Shown here: positions 7,914 through 15,104 of the stretch, one piece after another
Layout of the letters: each line of letters opens with the position of its first letter
Numbering within the stretch: the stretch's first letter is position 1
DNA from: VRUE01 sp050258095
GTDB lineage: Bacteria > Actinomycetota > Thermoleophilia > Solirubrobacterales > 70-9
DNA: 15,819 nt
NCBI GenBank assembly: GCA_050258095.1
Contig: JBLMYD010000004.1
Coordinates: 1 to 15,819, forward strand
Direction of reading: 5' to 3'
The notes under the pieces: model-generated
Database searches by the model: none
Told to the model about the DNA's origin: nothing
What the model saw: only the letters and a program-made list of their open reading frames with translations
Translations under genes and position numbers: made by a program

Positions 7914-7962
7914 GAAATTTCCCCACTTTATGGGGGAAATTTCCCTACAGCATGGTAAATTT
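7914..7962. promoter_or_regulatory. Repeat-rich leader of the ATPase gene, three AAATTT boxes
   Basis: GAAATTTCCCC (7914-7924) and GGGGAAATTTC (7933-7943) form a perfect 11-base stem with an 8-base loop, immediately after the asd stop. AAATTT occurs three times, at 7915, 7937 and 7957, with spacings of 22 and 20 bases, about two helical turns each. The stem could end asd transcription, but it lacks a T run. The regular spacing fits a multi-site operator. No binding protein can be named. Confidence 0.5.
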
Positions 7963-7973
7963 GTTCCATGCTG
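7948..7973. promoter_or_regulatory. Inverted repeat covering the ATPase start codon
   Basis: CAGCATGG (7948-7955) and CCATGCTG (7966-7973) are perfect 8-base inverted repeats around a 10-base spacer. The right arm contains the ATG at 7968, and the spacer holds TAAATT (7956-7961), a possible -10 box 6 bases from the ATG. As DNA it could be a repressor site over the promoter. As RNA a stem hiding the start codon would require transcription to begin upstream of 7948. Confidence 0.5.
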
Positions 7974-9200
7974 AAGAGGGCGATAACGCCGTCGTTGCTG
8001 ACCGCTCTCGGCGATACGCCGGTGGTGACCCTGGTTGGCGCAAGGCAGACCGGCAAGAGCACCTTGGTCACGGACCTGGCCGAGCACGGCTTTCGCGCCG
8101 AGTACGTCACGCTCGACGACCCCACCGAGCTCGCTGCGGCCCGGAGCGATCCCGTCTCCTTTGTGGATCGCTTCGACGGCCCCGCGATCCTCGACGAGGT
8201 CCAGCGCGCGCCTGAGATCTTCAGGCCGATCAAGGTGACTGTGGATCGTGACCGCCGGCCGGGGCGATTCCTGCTCACCGGGTCCGCCAACGTGCTCTTC
8301 GTGCCGTCCGTAGCCGACGCCCTGGCCGGGCGCATGGAGGTTCTCACTCTTTGGCCATTCTCCGCGGCGGAGTTGCAGGGGCAACCGGAGAAGCGGTTCG
8401 TCGAACTGCTCTTTGGCGACGAGCCGGCCCCCAAGGTTGCCAAGCTGGAGCTTGGTGACCTGGTTTCGCGGACCTTGACCGGCGGCTTCCCCGAGGTCGT
8501 TGCACGCGAGGATGACGAGCGCCGCAGGGCGTGGTTCTCGAATTACTTGGCCACGATTCTCGATCGCGACGTTCGGGCGATGTCCGACATCGAGCGCCTC
8601 GAGCAGTTGCCGGCGCTGCTCGCCGCCATCGCATTGCGTTCGCGCGGGCCGTTGAACAAGAGCGGCCTGAGTCAGGATCTCGGCATCCCCAACAGCACGA
8701 TCGATCGCTACCTGGCGCTTTTGGAGCGGGTGTTCCTCGTGTGCCGCTTCGCCGCCTGGCACAACCGCCTGGGCCCTCGCCTGGTCAAAGCGCCGAAGCT
8801 GCTGGTCAGCGATTCGGGCCTGCTCTGCCGGCTGTTGCGGTTCGACCGCGAGCGCCTGCTGGAAGACAACGCCGCTCGCGGGGTCGCCCTCGAGGCGTAC
8901 GTCGGCATGGAGCTCGTCAAGGCGGCTGCACTGGCAGGTGGCGGTACCGAGGTCCTTCACTACCGCACGTCCAAGGGCACCGAGATCGACTTTGTCGTCG
9001 AAGCCGAGGACGGGCGGGTGGCGGCGGTCGAGGTCAAGTCCGCCGCTACAGTCGACGCCCGCGATTTCAAGCGGTTCGAGGCGCTTGAGCGCACGATCGG
9101 CGACCGGTTTGCGCGCGGAGTGGTGCTCTACACCGGGGACAGCGCCGTGCCCTTCGGTGAGCGCTTGGCAGCCTGGCCGGTCTCGGCCCTCTGGGCCTGA
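7968..9200 (+). CDS. AAA-14/DUF4143-type ATPase
   Basis: The 410 residues follow this family closely. The Walker A motif is LVGARQTGKST at 22-32, the Walker B is AILDEVQRAP at 73-82, and the FLLTGSANVLF sensor strand is at 101-111. A middle DUF4143 part (about 190-330) contains FSNYLATILDRDVRAMSDI, the DLGIPNSTIDRYLALLERV helix-turn-helix-like part and APKLLVSDSGLLCRLL. The C-terminus has EIDFVVE (D341) and AAVEVKSA (E355, K357), a PD-(D/E)xK nuclease-fold signature. The family is widespread, often horizontally mobile, and its physiological role is poorly known. It stands alone between asd and a small coiled-coil gene. No Shine-Dalgarno precedes the ATG, and a palindrome covers it. Confidence 0.9.
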   Translation: MLKRAITPSLLTALGDTPVVTLVGARQTGKSTLVTDLAEHGFRAEYVTLDDPTELAAARSDPVSFVDRFDGPAILDEVQRAPEIFRPIKVTVDRDRRPGRFLLTGSANVLFVPSVADALAGRMEVLTLWPFSAAELQGQPEKRFVELLFGDEPAPKVAKLELGDLVSRTLTGGFPEVVAREDDERRRAWFSNYLATILDRDVRAMSDIERLEQLPALLAAIALRSRGPLNKSGLSQDLGIPNSTIDRYLALLERVFLVCRFAAWHNRLGPRLVKAPKLLVSDSGLLCRLLRFDRERLLEDNAARGVALEAYVGMELVKAAALAGGGTEVLHYRTSKGTEIDFVVEAEDGRVAAVEVKSAATVDARDFKRFEALERTIGDRFARGVVLYTGDSAVPFGERLAAWPVSALWA

Positions 9201-9250
9201 GCGCAGTAGGGCTGCCGCTCAACCATCTGTCCGGCACACTTTCGTGCGCC
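9198..9250 (+). terminator. Weak hairpins after the ATPase gene
   Basis: TGAGCGCAG (9198-9206, including the stop) pairs with CTG-C-CGCTCA (9212-9221) with one bulge, and GGCACAC (9233-9239) pairs with GTGCGCC (9244-9250) with one G-T pair. Neither is followed by a good T run. They may slow or end transcription, but the evidence is modest. Confidence 0.25.
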
Positions 9251-9288
9251 ACGTGTAACATTTTGTCTGTTAGCGCCCGCAGCATGAT

Positions 9289-9299
9289 GGAGCAGGGGA
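9289..9299 (+). promoter_or_regulatory. Ribosome-binding site that decides the start of the coiled-coil gene
   Basis: GGAG (9289-9292) and AGGGGA (9294-9299) lie 9 and 2 bases before GTG at 9302. The in-frame alternatives, TTG 9263 and ATG 9284, have no such site. Confidence 0.4.
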
Positions 9300-9301
9300 C
9301 C

Positions 9302-9529
9302 GTGAACTGGAACGACGATCGTCTCGATCACTTCGCAGAACAGGTCGACAAGCGCTTCGAACAGGTCGATGAACGCTTCGACAAGTTCGAAGCCCACGTC
9401 GACGCCCGCTTCAATCGCCTGGAAGATCGCTTCGAGAAGCGCTTCGACACCCTGCAGCAGTCGATGATCATCACCCTGGCGAGCATTCTCACCGCCTTCG
9501 CGGCGCTGGTCGCCGCGACTATTTTCTAG
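9302..9529 (+). CDS. Small coiled-coil protein with C-terminal membrane anchor
   Basis: The product is 75 residues from the GTG, or 81-88 residues from earlier in-frame starts. After MNWNDDRLDHF it is built of seven-residue-like repeats of Phe, Val/Leu and Arg: QVDKRFEQVDERFDKFEAH, then VDARFNRLEDRFEKRFDTL. This predicts a parallel coiled coil over residues 10-50. A single hydrophobic segment (SMIITLASILTAFAALVAATIF) then ends the protein, so it should be a tail-anchored membrane protein with the coil in the cytoplasm. I do not recognise a named family with assigned function. It lies 42 bases upstream of the cation/proton antiporter on the same strand and might accompany it, though the antiporter seems to have its own promoter. 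Confidence 0.75.
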   Translation: MNWNDDRLDHFAEQVDKRFEQVDERFDKFEAHVDARFNRLEDRFEKRFDTLQQSMIITLASILTAFAALVAATIF

Positions 9530-9556
9530 CGGCGCTCCAAGGCCCGGCGCGTCCTT

Positions 9557-9562
9557 TAGGTT
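9557..9562 (+). promoter_or_regulatory. Candidate -10 box of the antiporter gene
   Basis: TAGGTT lies 9 bases before the ATG at 9572, without a Shine-Dalgarno. The same hexamer occurs before the antitoxin gene at 2551. A leaderless transcript is inferred. Confidence 0.3.
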
Positions 9563-9571
9563 CCCGTTCCT

Positions 9572-10771
9572 ATGGATCTGGGCTTCGGCGACGCGCTGCT
9601 GATCTTCGGTGGGCTGCTCACGGTCGTGGCCGCTCTCTCGGGGGTGATGCGGGGGACCGTTCTCTCGGCTTCGGTGCTCTCGGTTGCCTTGGGGATCGCG
9701 CTGGCCGCGGCCGGGGCCGTCAACGTCGACGCCACCGACCAGTCGATCGTCGAGCTGGTCGAGCTGGCGCTGATCCTCACCCTCTTCTCCGACGGCATGT
9801 TCGTCGAGCGCGAGCTGCTGCGCAGGCACTGGAGCCCGGTGGCGCGGGCGCTGGTGATCGCGATGCCGATCACGATGGGGCTGCTCGGCCTCGCCGCGAA
9901 GGCGCTCTTCCCAGGCCTGAGCTGGGCCGAGGCGCTGCTCTTGGCGGCGGTGCTCTCGCCCACCGATCCGGTCGTCACCTCGGCTGTGGTCACCTCGCGG
10001 ATCGTGCCGAGCTCGGTCCGCCACACGCTCAACCTCGAGTCTGGCCTCAACGACGGCCTCGCCCTGCCCTTCGTCCTCTTCTTCCTCGTCCTCGCCGCGC
10101 CCGGCGGCGACCCCGGCACCGAGGCGGCGAAGCTGCTCGGCGAGGCGCTCTTCGGCGCCGCGGTCGGGGTCGCGCTCGGCGTCTTCGGCGGCCGCCTGCA
10201 TCGCTACCTTCCCGCCGGCGGACTCACCGTCCGCTACGAGGGCATCTATGCGATCGGCTTCGCCCTCGTCGCCTTCGGCTTCGCCGACGTGACGATCGGC
10301 AACGGCCTGATCGCCGCCTTCGTCTGCGGGATCGCGATGGGGGCCGCCGAGCGGGACGTGCCGCAGGGCTTCGTCGAGTTCGCCGAGAACACGAGCGCGA
10401 TCCTGCAGGTCCTCACCTTCTTCGTCTTCGGCGCCCTGATCGTCGCCACCGGCTTCCACCACAGCGTCCCGCCGCTGGTCGTCTTCGTCCTCTTCGCCAT
10501 CCTCCTCGCCCGCCCCGTCGCGGTGATGCTCTCCTTCGTCAAAACCGGCATCCCGCGCCCGCAGAAGCTCTTCATGGCCTGGTTCGGCCCCAAGGGCGTC
10601 GCCTCGATGCTCTTCGCCCTCTTCGTCCTCAAGTCCAACGTCGCCGATCACGCGCTGATCTTCGACATCGCGGCGATAGTCATCATCAGCTCGATCGTCG
10701 CCCACGGCCTCACCGACACGGTCGGGGCGCAGTGGCTGGCGAAGCGCGTGGGTCTCAGGCAAACGAGTTGA
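9572..10771 (+). CDS. CPA1-type cation (Na+)/proton antiporter
   Basis: The 399-residue protein is hydrophobic throughout, with about 11-12 membrane segments starting DALLIFGGLLTVVAAL. Motifs of monovalent cation:proton antiporters are present: LLLAAVLSPTDPVVTSAVV at 122-140, the helix-breaking Thr-Asp-Pro, and LNLESGLNDGLALPFVLFF at 153-171. The Asn-Asp pair at 160-161 in the latter is typical of electroneutral CPA1 exchangers. AWFGPKGVASMLFAL follows in the last third. It would exchange Na+ (or K+) for H+ across the cytoplasmic membrane for pH and salt balance. There is no long cytoplasmic or TrkA-type regulatory tail. It follows the coiled-coil gene by 42 bases and is closed by a clear terminator. 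Confidence 0.93.
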   Translation: MDLGFGDALLIFGGLLTVVAALSGVMRGTVLSASVLSVALGIALAAAGAVNVDATDQSIVELVELALILTLFSDGMFVERELLRRHWSPVARALVIAMPITMGLLGLAAKALFPGLSWAEALLLAAVLSPTDPVVTSAVVTSRIVPSSVRHTLNLESGLNDGLALPFVLFFLVLAAPGGDPGTEAAKLLGEALFGAAVGVALGVFGGRLHRYLPAGGLTVRYEGIYAIGFALVAFGFADVTIGNGLIAAFVCGIAMGAAERDVPQGFVEFAENTSAILQVLTFFVFGALIVATGFHHSVPPLVVFVLFAILLARPVAVMLSFVKTGIPRPQKLFMAWFGPKGVASMLFALFVLKSNVADHALIFDIAAIVIISSIVAHGLTDTVGAQWLAKRVGLRQTS

Positions 10772-10775
10772 CCCG

Positions 10776-10800
10776 AATGCGCAACTTTTGCGTATTTTCT
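10776..10800 (+). terminator. Rho-independent terminator after the antiporter
   Basis: AATGCGCAA (10776-10784) pairs with TTGCGTATT (10788-10796) with one G-T pair. The stem starts 4 bases past the stop and runs into TTTTCTTGATTT. This is the most conventional terminator in the window. Confidence 0.7.
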
Positions 10801-10870
10801 TGATTTAACGAGCTGTTTCGCTCGACGGTCGCAGCCAACCTAAGCCCACGCTCGGTCGTGGACTCGAATG

Positions 10871-10879
10871 AAGGGAGAA
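10871..10879 (+). promoter_or_regulatory. Ribosome-binding site that decides the start of the PstS-like gene
   Basis: AAGGGAGAA lies 3 bases before ATG 10883. The in-frame ATG at 10868 overlaps this site and would add only MKGEA, so the downstream ATG is favoured. Confidence 0.6.
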
Positions 10880-10882
10880 GCC

Positions 10883-12937
10883 ATGATTCTTTGCACAGGA
10901 AGGCGCGGCCGCCCGGGTCACCGGCGCGTCGCCTCGCTCGCGACGACGACTCTTCTCGTCATCGCACTCGGCGCGCTGCACGCCGCCGGGGCCGCGGCGC
11001 TCGGAGAACAGTGCTCGGGGAGCAGCGCCAAGGGCCTTGGCGCATTTCTGCAGACCGAAGCACAGCAACAGTGGTCGTCGCCGAAAGGCAAAGATGGGTT
11101 CAACACGTCGCTCAATCCGCTGGCCTGCAGCGGAAGTCAGGGCAGTGGCGGGACCCCGGCGGTCGGCTACGTCCCGGTGGAAAGTCCCGGGGCTTTGCAC
11201 AGCTGGGGCGCCGAAGACGGCGCTCTGCACGTCAAACAATTCGGCTTCCCCGTCAACTTCCTCGGTACGGACATCGGCCCCGCGGGCCCGGTTGGTGAGG
11301 AAGGGACGATGCTGGCGAACATGAAGAAAGCGCTGGGCAGCGACGTCGTCGTCGTCCCGGTGACGCAGACCGCAATCGCGATCGCGGCCAATCCACCGGC
11401 GCTTCCGGCTCATTCGCCCTGCGTGGTTCCGCGGATCACCGCGCGTCAGCTCGAGAAGGTGTTCAGCGGCCAGCTCGCGAACTGGCGCCAGCTCGGCGCC
11501 GCGTCCGATCGCTCCCCGGGCGGGGATTGCGACCAGGCGATCACCCGGATCGTCCGCGACGAAAGCGCCGGGACCACCTACCAGCTCAAGCACTACCTGC
11601 AGACGGTCAAACCCTCTCCGCTTCGCTGCACGGGGAAACCACGGCGAACCTGGGCACAGCTCCAGGCACCTTTCGGCGGCGAATCCCCTCCCAACGTCGA
11701 ATGGCCGAGCAACGCTGACTGCCGGAAAAACGAGCGCCCGGTGACGACCGTCACCGGACCGTTCGCGGAAGGCGAGATCGGGCCGCTCTCCTACGTGGCG
11801 GAACACCCGGGCACGATCACCTACGGCAGCCTGCCCGAAGCCGAGCGGTTGGCGCCGAAACAGATCGTCGACGTCTACAACGGCAGGGAATTCGCCGATC
11901 CGGCGACCGCCGCAAACGAAGCCAACTGTGCCGCGGCCGAATATGCAGTGCCCATAGAAGCAGGAACCGGGATCGACATCGACTGGTCCCAGGTCTATGG
12001 CTCCGACCCGAAGATCGGCACTGTCGCCAAAGACGTCTACCCGATCTGCACGCTGACCTGGGACGTGGCCGCGACCGACTCGGTCGGCCTCTTCGGGGCG
12101 GGCGTGGCGACGACCGTTCACGACTACCTCGCCTTCGTCGTGGCGAAAGAAGGAGGCCAGGCGGCCGTCAGGCACTTCGGCTATGCGGACCTTCCGACGC
12201 CCGTCGCCGAAGCCGCCGAAGCTGCGGTCGCACAGATCGATGGAGAAGAAGCCGAAGAACCGGGCGAAGAAGAAGAACCCGGTGAAGAAGAAGGCGAAGA
12301 AAAAGAAGAAGGCGGGGGCGAAGAAGAAGCCGGCACCGGCACCGTCCTCTGCAAGGCCTCTCCCGAACTGGTGGAAGGCGTGCTCGCCTGCCCACCGGGC
12401 GAAGGCTTCAGCGGCAAAGTGACCGGCGCGCTGGTGCCGAAAACCGTCGCCACGTTCGAATCGATATCGGGACCCGAAGCAACCATCACCTGCCCGGAGG
12501 GGTTCTACGTCGGCGAATTCAACGAAGACGGCACGAGCGCCGGCAACGGCGTCACGAGCTTCGAATTCGGTCTGAAAGAAGGTTGCTCGACGACCTTCCC
12601 GGAAGAACCGGAAGCCATCGTCAGCTTCGAAAACCCGCCCTACGACGCCTCGCAGTTCGTCTACACGAACCCGCTGGAACCGCAGGGCTCGTTCATCCTT
12701 GCCAAGTCCGCCAAAGAACCGCTATTGCTGCGGATCCAGAGCGGACCGCTCTGCGTCTATGTGCCAAATTCCGTCGAAGGCGAGGTCGCCAACGGCACGC
12801 CGACCCAAATGTCCATAAAAAGCGTGCTCAAACTCTGGGAAGGCGAAAAAGCCTGCCCGGCCGGGCTCGCCATGTCCGCGGCCCTGACCGTGACGCAGTT
12901 CGGCGAAGGCCTGCCGCTCTACATAGCAGGGCAATAG
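10883..12937 (+). CDS. Secreted PstS-like phosphate-binding protein with C-terminal extension
   Basis: The 684-residue protein starts with a basic stretch and a hydrophobic segment (TTTLLVIALGALHAAGAAA, residues 21-39), a Sec-type signal peptide with likely cleavage near 39. The next ~410 residues resemble periplasmic phosphate-binding proteins: GLGAFLQTEAQQQW near the N-terminus, ITARQLEKVFSGQLANWRQL, and RIVRDESAGTTYQLKHYL, whose Ser-x-Gly-Thr-Thr pattern fits the anion loop. A very acidic linker of Glu, Gly and Pro (about 453-483) joins a C-terminal domain of about 200 residues with spaced cysteines (TVLCK, LACPPG, TITCPEG, GCSTTF, PLCVYV, KACPAG), possibly disulphide-bonded. No pstCAB genes are nearby, so transport is unproven; binding or surface roles are possible. 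Glutamate codons are mostly GAA here, against GAG in lysC and sdh. Confidence 0.75.
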   Translation: MILCTGRRGRPGHRRVASLATTTLLVIALGALHAAGAAALGEQCSGSSAKGLGAFLQTEAQQQWSSPKGKDGFNTSLNPLACSGSQGSGGTPAVGYVPVESPGALHSWGAEDGALHVKQFGFPVNFLGTDIGPAGPVGEEGTMLANMKKALGSDVVVVPVTQTAIAIAANPPALPAHSPCVVPRITARQLEKVFSGQLANWRQLGAASDRSPGGDCDQAITRIVRDESAGTTYQLKHYLQTVKPSPLRCTGKPRRTWAQLQAPFGGESPPNVEWPSNADCRKNERPVTTVTGPFAEGEIGPLSYVAEHPGTITYGSLPEAERLAPKQIVDVYNGREFADPATAANEANCAAAEYAVPIEAGTGIDIDWSQVYGSDPKIGTVAKDVYPICTLTWDVAATDSVGLFGAGVATTVHDYLAFVVAKEGGQAAVRHFGYADLPTPVAEAAEAAVAQIDGEEAEEPGEEEEPGEEEGEEKEEGGGEEEAGTGTVLCKASPELVEGVLACPPGEGFSGKVTGALVPKTVATFESISGPEATITCPEGFYVGEFNEDGTSAGNGVTSFEFGLKEGCSTTFPEEPEAIVSFENPPYDASQFVYTNPLEPQGSFILAKSAKEPLLLRIQSGPLCVYVPNSVEGEVANGTPTQMSIKSVLKLWEGEKACPAGLAMSAALTVTQFGEGLPLYIAGQ

Positions 12938-12954
12938 CCGACACGCGTCAATAA

Positions 12955-13024
12955 GGGGCCGTCACCCCTGGGTCGCCGGACACTCTGCGCGAAGCGCGTC
13001 CGCCGACCCAGGGGTGACGGCCCC
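12955..13024. terminator. Long palindrome between convergent genes, probable two-way terminator
   Basis: The 21-base arm 12955-12975 (GGGGCCGTCACCCCTGGGTCG) is the exact reverse complement of 13004-13024. The 28 bases between can extend the stem, since GCGC GAA GCGC (12987-12997) forms a terminal hairpin and GGAC/GTCC pair beneath it. It lies 17 bases past the PstS-like stop and 29 bases past the CCG-subunit stop. There is no T run on the plus side; the minus side continues into CTTATT. It may terminate both units. Confidence 0.7.
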
Positions 13025-13053
13025 CTCCACAACCACGCTCGCAGCCGACCGGC

Positions 13054-13950
13054 TCAGGCAGGAACCGCGGCGAGTCGCTCCTCGACCCACCCGGTCGAGG
13101 CGATGTGCTTGCTCATGCCGAGCTGCTTCGGCTCGGCGCCGAGCGCGAGCGAGACGAGCTGCGGCAGGTGCAGGACGGCGAGGCCGAGGTCGCGGTTGAC
13201 GACCTTGGCCGCCTCGGGCTGCTGCATGTCGAGGTTGAGGTGGCAGAGCGGGCAAGGGGTGACGAGGCAGTCGGCGCCGGCGTCGATTGCGTCGCCGACG
13301 TGGGTGCCGGCCTGGCGCAGCGAGGTGTCGCGGTTCATCGTGATCACCGGGAAGCCGCAGCACTTGCGTGCCCCGTCGTACTCGACGACCTCGCCGCCGA
13401 GGGTCTCGATCACCTTCTCCAGGTAGAGGTCGCGTTCGGGGTGCTCGTCGTAGCCGAGGCGCTCCTTGGGGCGGACGACGTAGCAGCCGTAGAAGGGGCC
13501 GACGCGCAGGCCGCTGAGCGGGCGCGTCACCTTCGCGGCCAGCTTGTCCAGCCCGTAGTCCTCGACCAGCAGCCAGAGGAAGTTCTTGTTGGTGAAGCCG
13601 TCCTTGCCCTTGACGTACTCGAGCCCCTGCCCGGCGAGCGCTTCGTTGATGTGGGCGCGGTAGGCCGAGTCGGCGTCGAGGCGCTGCTGGCACTCCGACT
13701 GCGCTCCCTGGCAGGTCGAGCAGATGTTCATCATCGCCAGGCCGGTCTGCTGGGCGAGGGCGAAGGTGCGGGCGTTGAGCGTGTCGGCCAGCTCCTGGTT
13801 GTGCTCGGCGATCACGCCGGCGCCGCAGCAGTTGGCGCGGTCGAGCTCGACCAGCTCGATGCCCAACCGCTCGGCGGCGATCGCCATCGAGCCGTGCAGC
13901 TCGGTTGTGAAGCCGCGCGAGACGCAACCGGGCCAGTAGGCAAGCTTCAT
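13054..13950 (-). CDS. CCG-domain subunit of succinate dehydrogenase (SdhE/HdrB-like membrane-linking subunit)
   Basis: The 298-residue protein carries two cysteine-rich CCG domains, as in heterodisulfide reductase HdrB and the archaeal-type SdhE (not the flavinylation factor of the same name). Domain one has C9, C41-C42 in NCCGAG and C77-x2-C80 in CSTCQG. Domain two has C156 in YGCYVV, C197-C198 in KCCGFP and C233-x2-C236 in CPLCHLN. The spacings fit the family rule C-x31-40-CC-x34-CxxC. Such subunits bind Fe-S clusters and replace the haem-bearing anchor in class E succinate dehydrogenases; the protein shows no clear membrane helix. The start ATG at 13950 has GGAGGAG (within the end of sdhB) before it and overlaps the sdhB stop as ATGA, so the two are translationally coupled. 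Confidence 0.9.
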   Translation of the reverse strand: MKLAYWPGCVSRGFTTELHGSMAIAAERLGIELVELDRANCCGAGVIAEHNQELADTLNARTFALAQQTGLAMMNICSTCQGAQSECQQRLDADSAYRAHINEALAGQGLEYVKGKDGFTNKNFLWLLVEDYGLDKLAAKVTRPLSGLRVGPFYGCYVVRPKERLGYDEHPERDLYLEKVIETLGGEVVEYDGARKCCGFPVITMNRDTSLRQAGTHVGDAIDAGADCLVTPCPLCHLNLDMQQPEAAKVVNRDLGLAVLHLPQLVSLALGAEPKQLGMSKHIASTGWVEERLAAVPA

Positions 13951-15104
13951 GCCGTCTCCTCCATCTTGGTCTCCTCGGTCTCGGCTTGGTCGTCCTCCTC
14001 GCCGCGGATGTAGAGGTTGAATTCCTCGCGGTGCTCCTCGGCGTGCTTGTAGATCGCCTTGACCTCGTCCTGGGCGCCGCCGGGCAGCTTCGGGTGGACG
14101 CCCGGAATCAGCTTCGGCAGCGAGCGGGCCTTGCCGCTCTTGATCGCGCGCAGCACGGTGGGCAGCGACTTGCCCAGGCCTGCGATCGCCCCCTTGGTCG
14201 GCTTCAGCTTGCCCTTGACTCCGGGCGCGTACGACTCCTGCTGGAGCAGGGCCTCGTCCAGCGTCCCCTTCTTCTCGATGATCTTGACGAAGGCGACCTC
14301 GTGGTTGTGGCCGTTGTGAGGGTCCTCGACCCCCTCCTCGCCGGCTTTGCGGCGCAGGCGCATGATCTGGTCCATCGGCGCGACCCCCTTGGGACAGGCG
14401 TCGACGCAGCTGAAGCAGTGGGTGCAGTCGTAGATCCCGTGCGGGTCGTGCGCCAGGTCGTGCAGGCGCTCCTTGGTCTCGGCGTCGCGCGGGTCGCCGA
14501 CGAAGCGGTAGGCCTTGGCCAGCGCCGCCGGGCCGACGAAGTCGGGGTCGGCTTCCATCGAGAGACAGGAGGAGATGCAGGCGCCGCACTGGATGCAGGC
14601 CATCGACTGGGTGATGTCGATCATCGACTCCGGCTCGACCACGTACTCGCGCTCGGGCGGGTCGCCGTGCGGCAGCAGCCAGGGCGTGACGCGGCGGATC
14701 TTGGTCCAGTGCGTCGACTCCATGTCGGTGATCAGGTCCTTGATCACGGGCATGTTCCCCATCGGCTCCACCACGATCGGGGCGGACGTGCCGTCCCCCG
14801 AGTGCCCATTTGTGCCCCCCTGGACCGGCACGTCAGGGCGGCGGTTGGCCGCCTCGTGGGCCTCGCCGATCTGGGTCTTGCAGCCGAGGCCGGACTGGCC
14901 GTTGATCTTCATCCCGCAGGAGCCGCAGATCGCGGCGCGGCAGGAGCAGCGGACCGAGAGCGAGCCGTCGTCGCGGTCCTTGGCCTGCAGCAGGCCGTCG
15001 AGGACCGAGAGCGAGGGGTCGAGATCGACGTCGAACTCCTCCCAGTAGGGCCCCTCGCCCGACTCGGGCTGGTAGCGGCGGACTTTCAGCGTGTAGGTGG
15101 CCAT
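13947..15104 (-). CDS. sdhB: Succinate dehydrogenase iron-sulfur subunit, class-E-like
   Basis: The 385 residues include a plant-type [2Fe-2S] domain with C55-x4-C60-x2-C63 and C75 (RCSCRAAICGSCG, LGCKTQIG). A [4Fe-4S] site follows at C170-x2-C173-x2-C176-x3-C180 (CIQCGACISSC), then a second full four-cysteine set at C227-x2-C230-x2-C233-x3-C237 (CTHCFSCVDACPKG). Usual bacterial SdhB lacks the second of those last cysteines and holds [3Fe-4S]; here a second [4Fe-4S] is expected. About 120 residues follow (HEVAFVKIIEKKG to the acidic C-terminus), longer than the usual end. A short insertion at about residues 90-107 coincides with a DNA palindrome. The ATG at 15104 is chosen for family fit, with AGAGGAC upstream, and it overlaps the sdhA stop as TGATG. 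The longer frame to 15206 is rejected. Confidence 0.95.
   Translation of the reverse strand: MATYTLKVRRYQPESGEGPYWEEFDVDLDPSLSVLDGLLQAKDRDDGSLSVRCSCRAAICGSCGMKINGQSGLGCKTQIGEAHEAANRRPDVPVQGGTNGHSGDGTSAPIVVEPMGNMPVIKDLITDMESTHWTKIRRVTPWLLPHGDPPEREYVVEPESMIDITQSMACIQCGACISSCLSMEADPDFVGPAALAKAYRFVGDPRDAETKERLHDLAHDPHGIYDCTHCFSCVDACPKGVAPMDQIMRLRRKAGEEGVEDPHNGHNHEVAFVKIIEKKGTLDEALLQQESYAPGVKGKLKPTKGAIAGLGKSLPTVLRAIKSGKARSLPKLIPGVHPKLPGGAQDEVKAIYKHAEEHREEFNLYIRGEEDDQAETEETKMEETA
14785..14834. repeat. Palindromic insertion inside the sdhB reading frame
   Basis: GACGTGCCG (14785-14793) and CGGCACGTC (14826-14834) are perfect 9-base inverted repeats around 32 bases. The centre contains the direct repeat GTGCCC ATTT GTGCCC. 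The unit encodes DVPVQGGTNGHSGDGTS in frame, between the [2Fe-2S] domain and the conserved-looking VVEPMGNMPVIKD segment, where a Gly/Ser-rich loop would be tolerated. Confidence 0.5.

Noticed and set aside
9128..10762. Long open frame (544 codons) opposite the antiporter
   Set aside because: Its product is a monotonous Asp/Glu/Arg/Gly-rich string, the usual antisense shadow of a high-GC gene, and the sense strand encodes a clear antiporter.
12353..12382. Peptide ASPELVEG in the PstS-like protein, reminiscent of translated REP-type repeats
   Set aside because: No inverted-repeat partner was found nearby and the DNA differs from the repeats I recall, so coincidence is likely.
12183..12422. 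Lys-rich open frame (KKKPAKK-like) over the acidic linker
   Set aside because: It is the frame-shifted reading of the GAA-rich linker of the PstS-like gene, not an independent histone-like gene.
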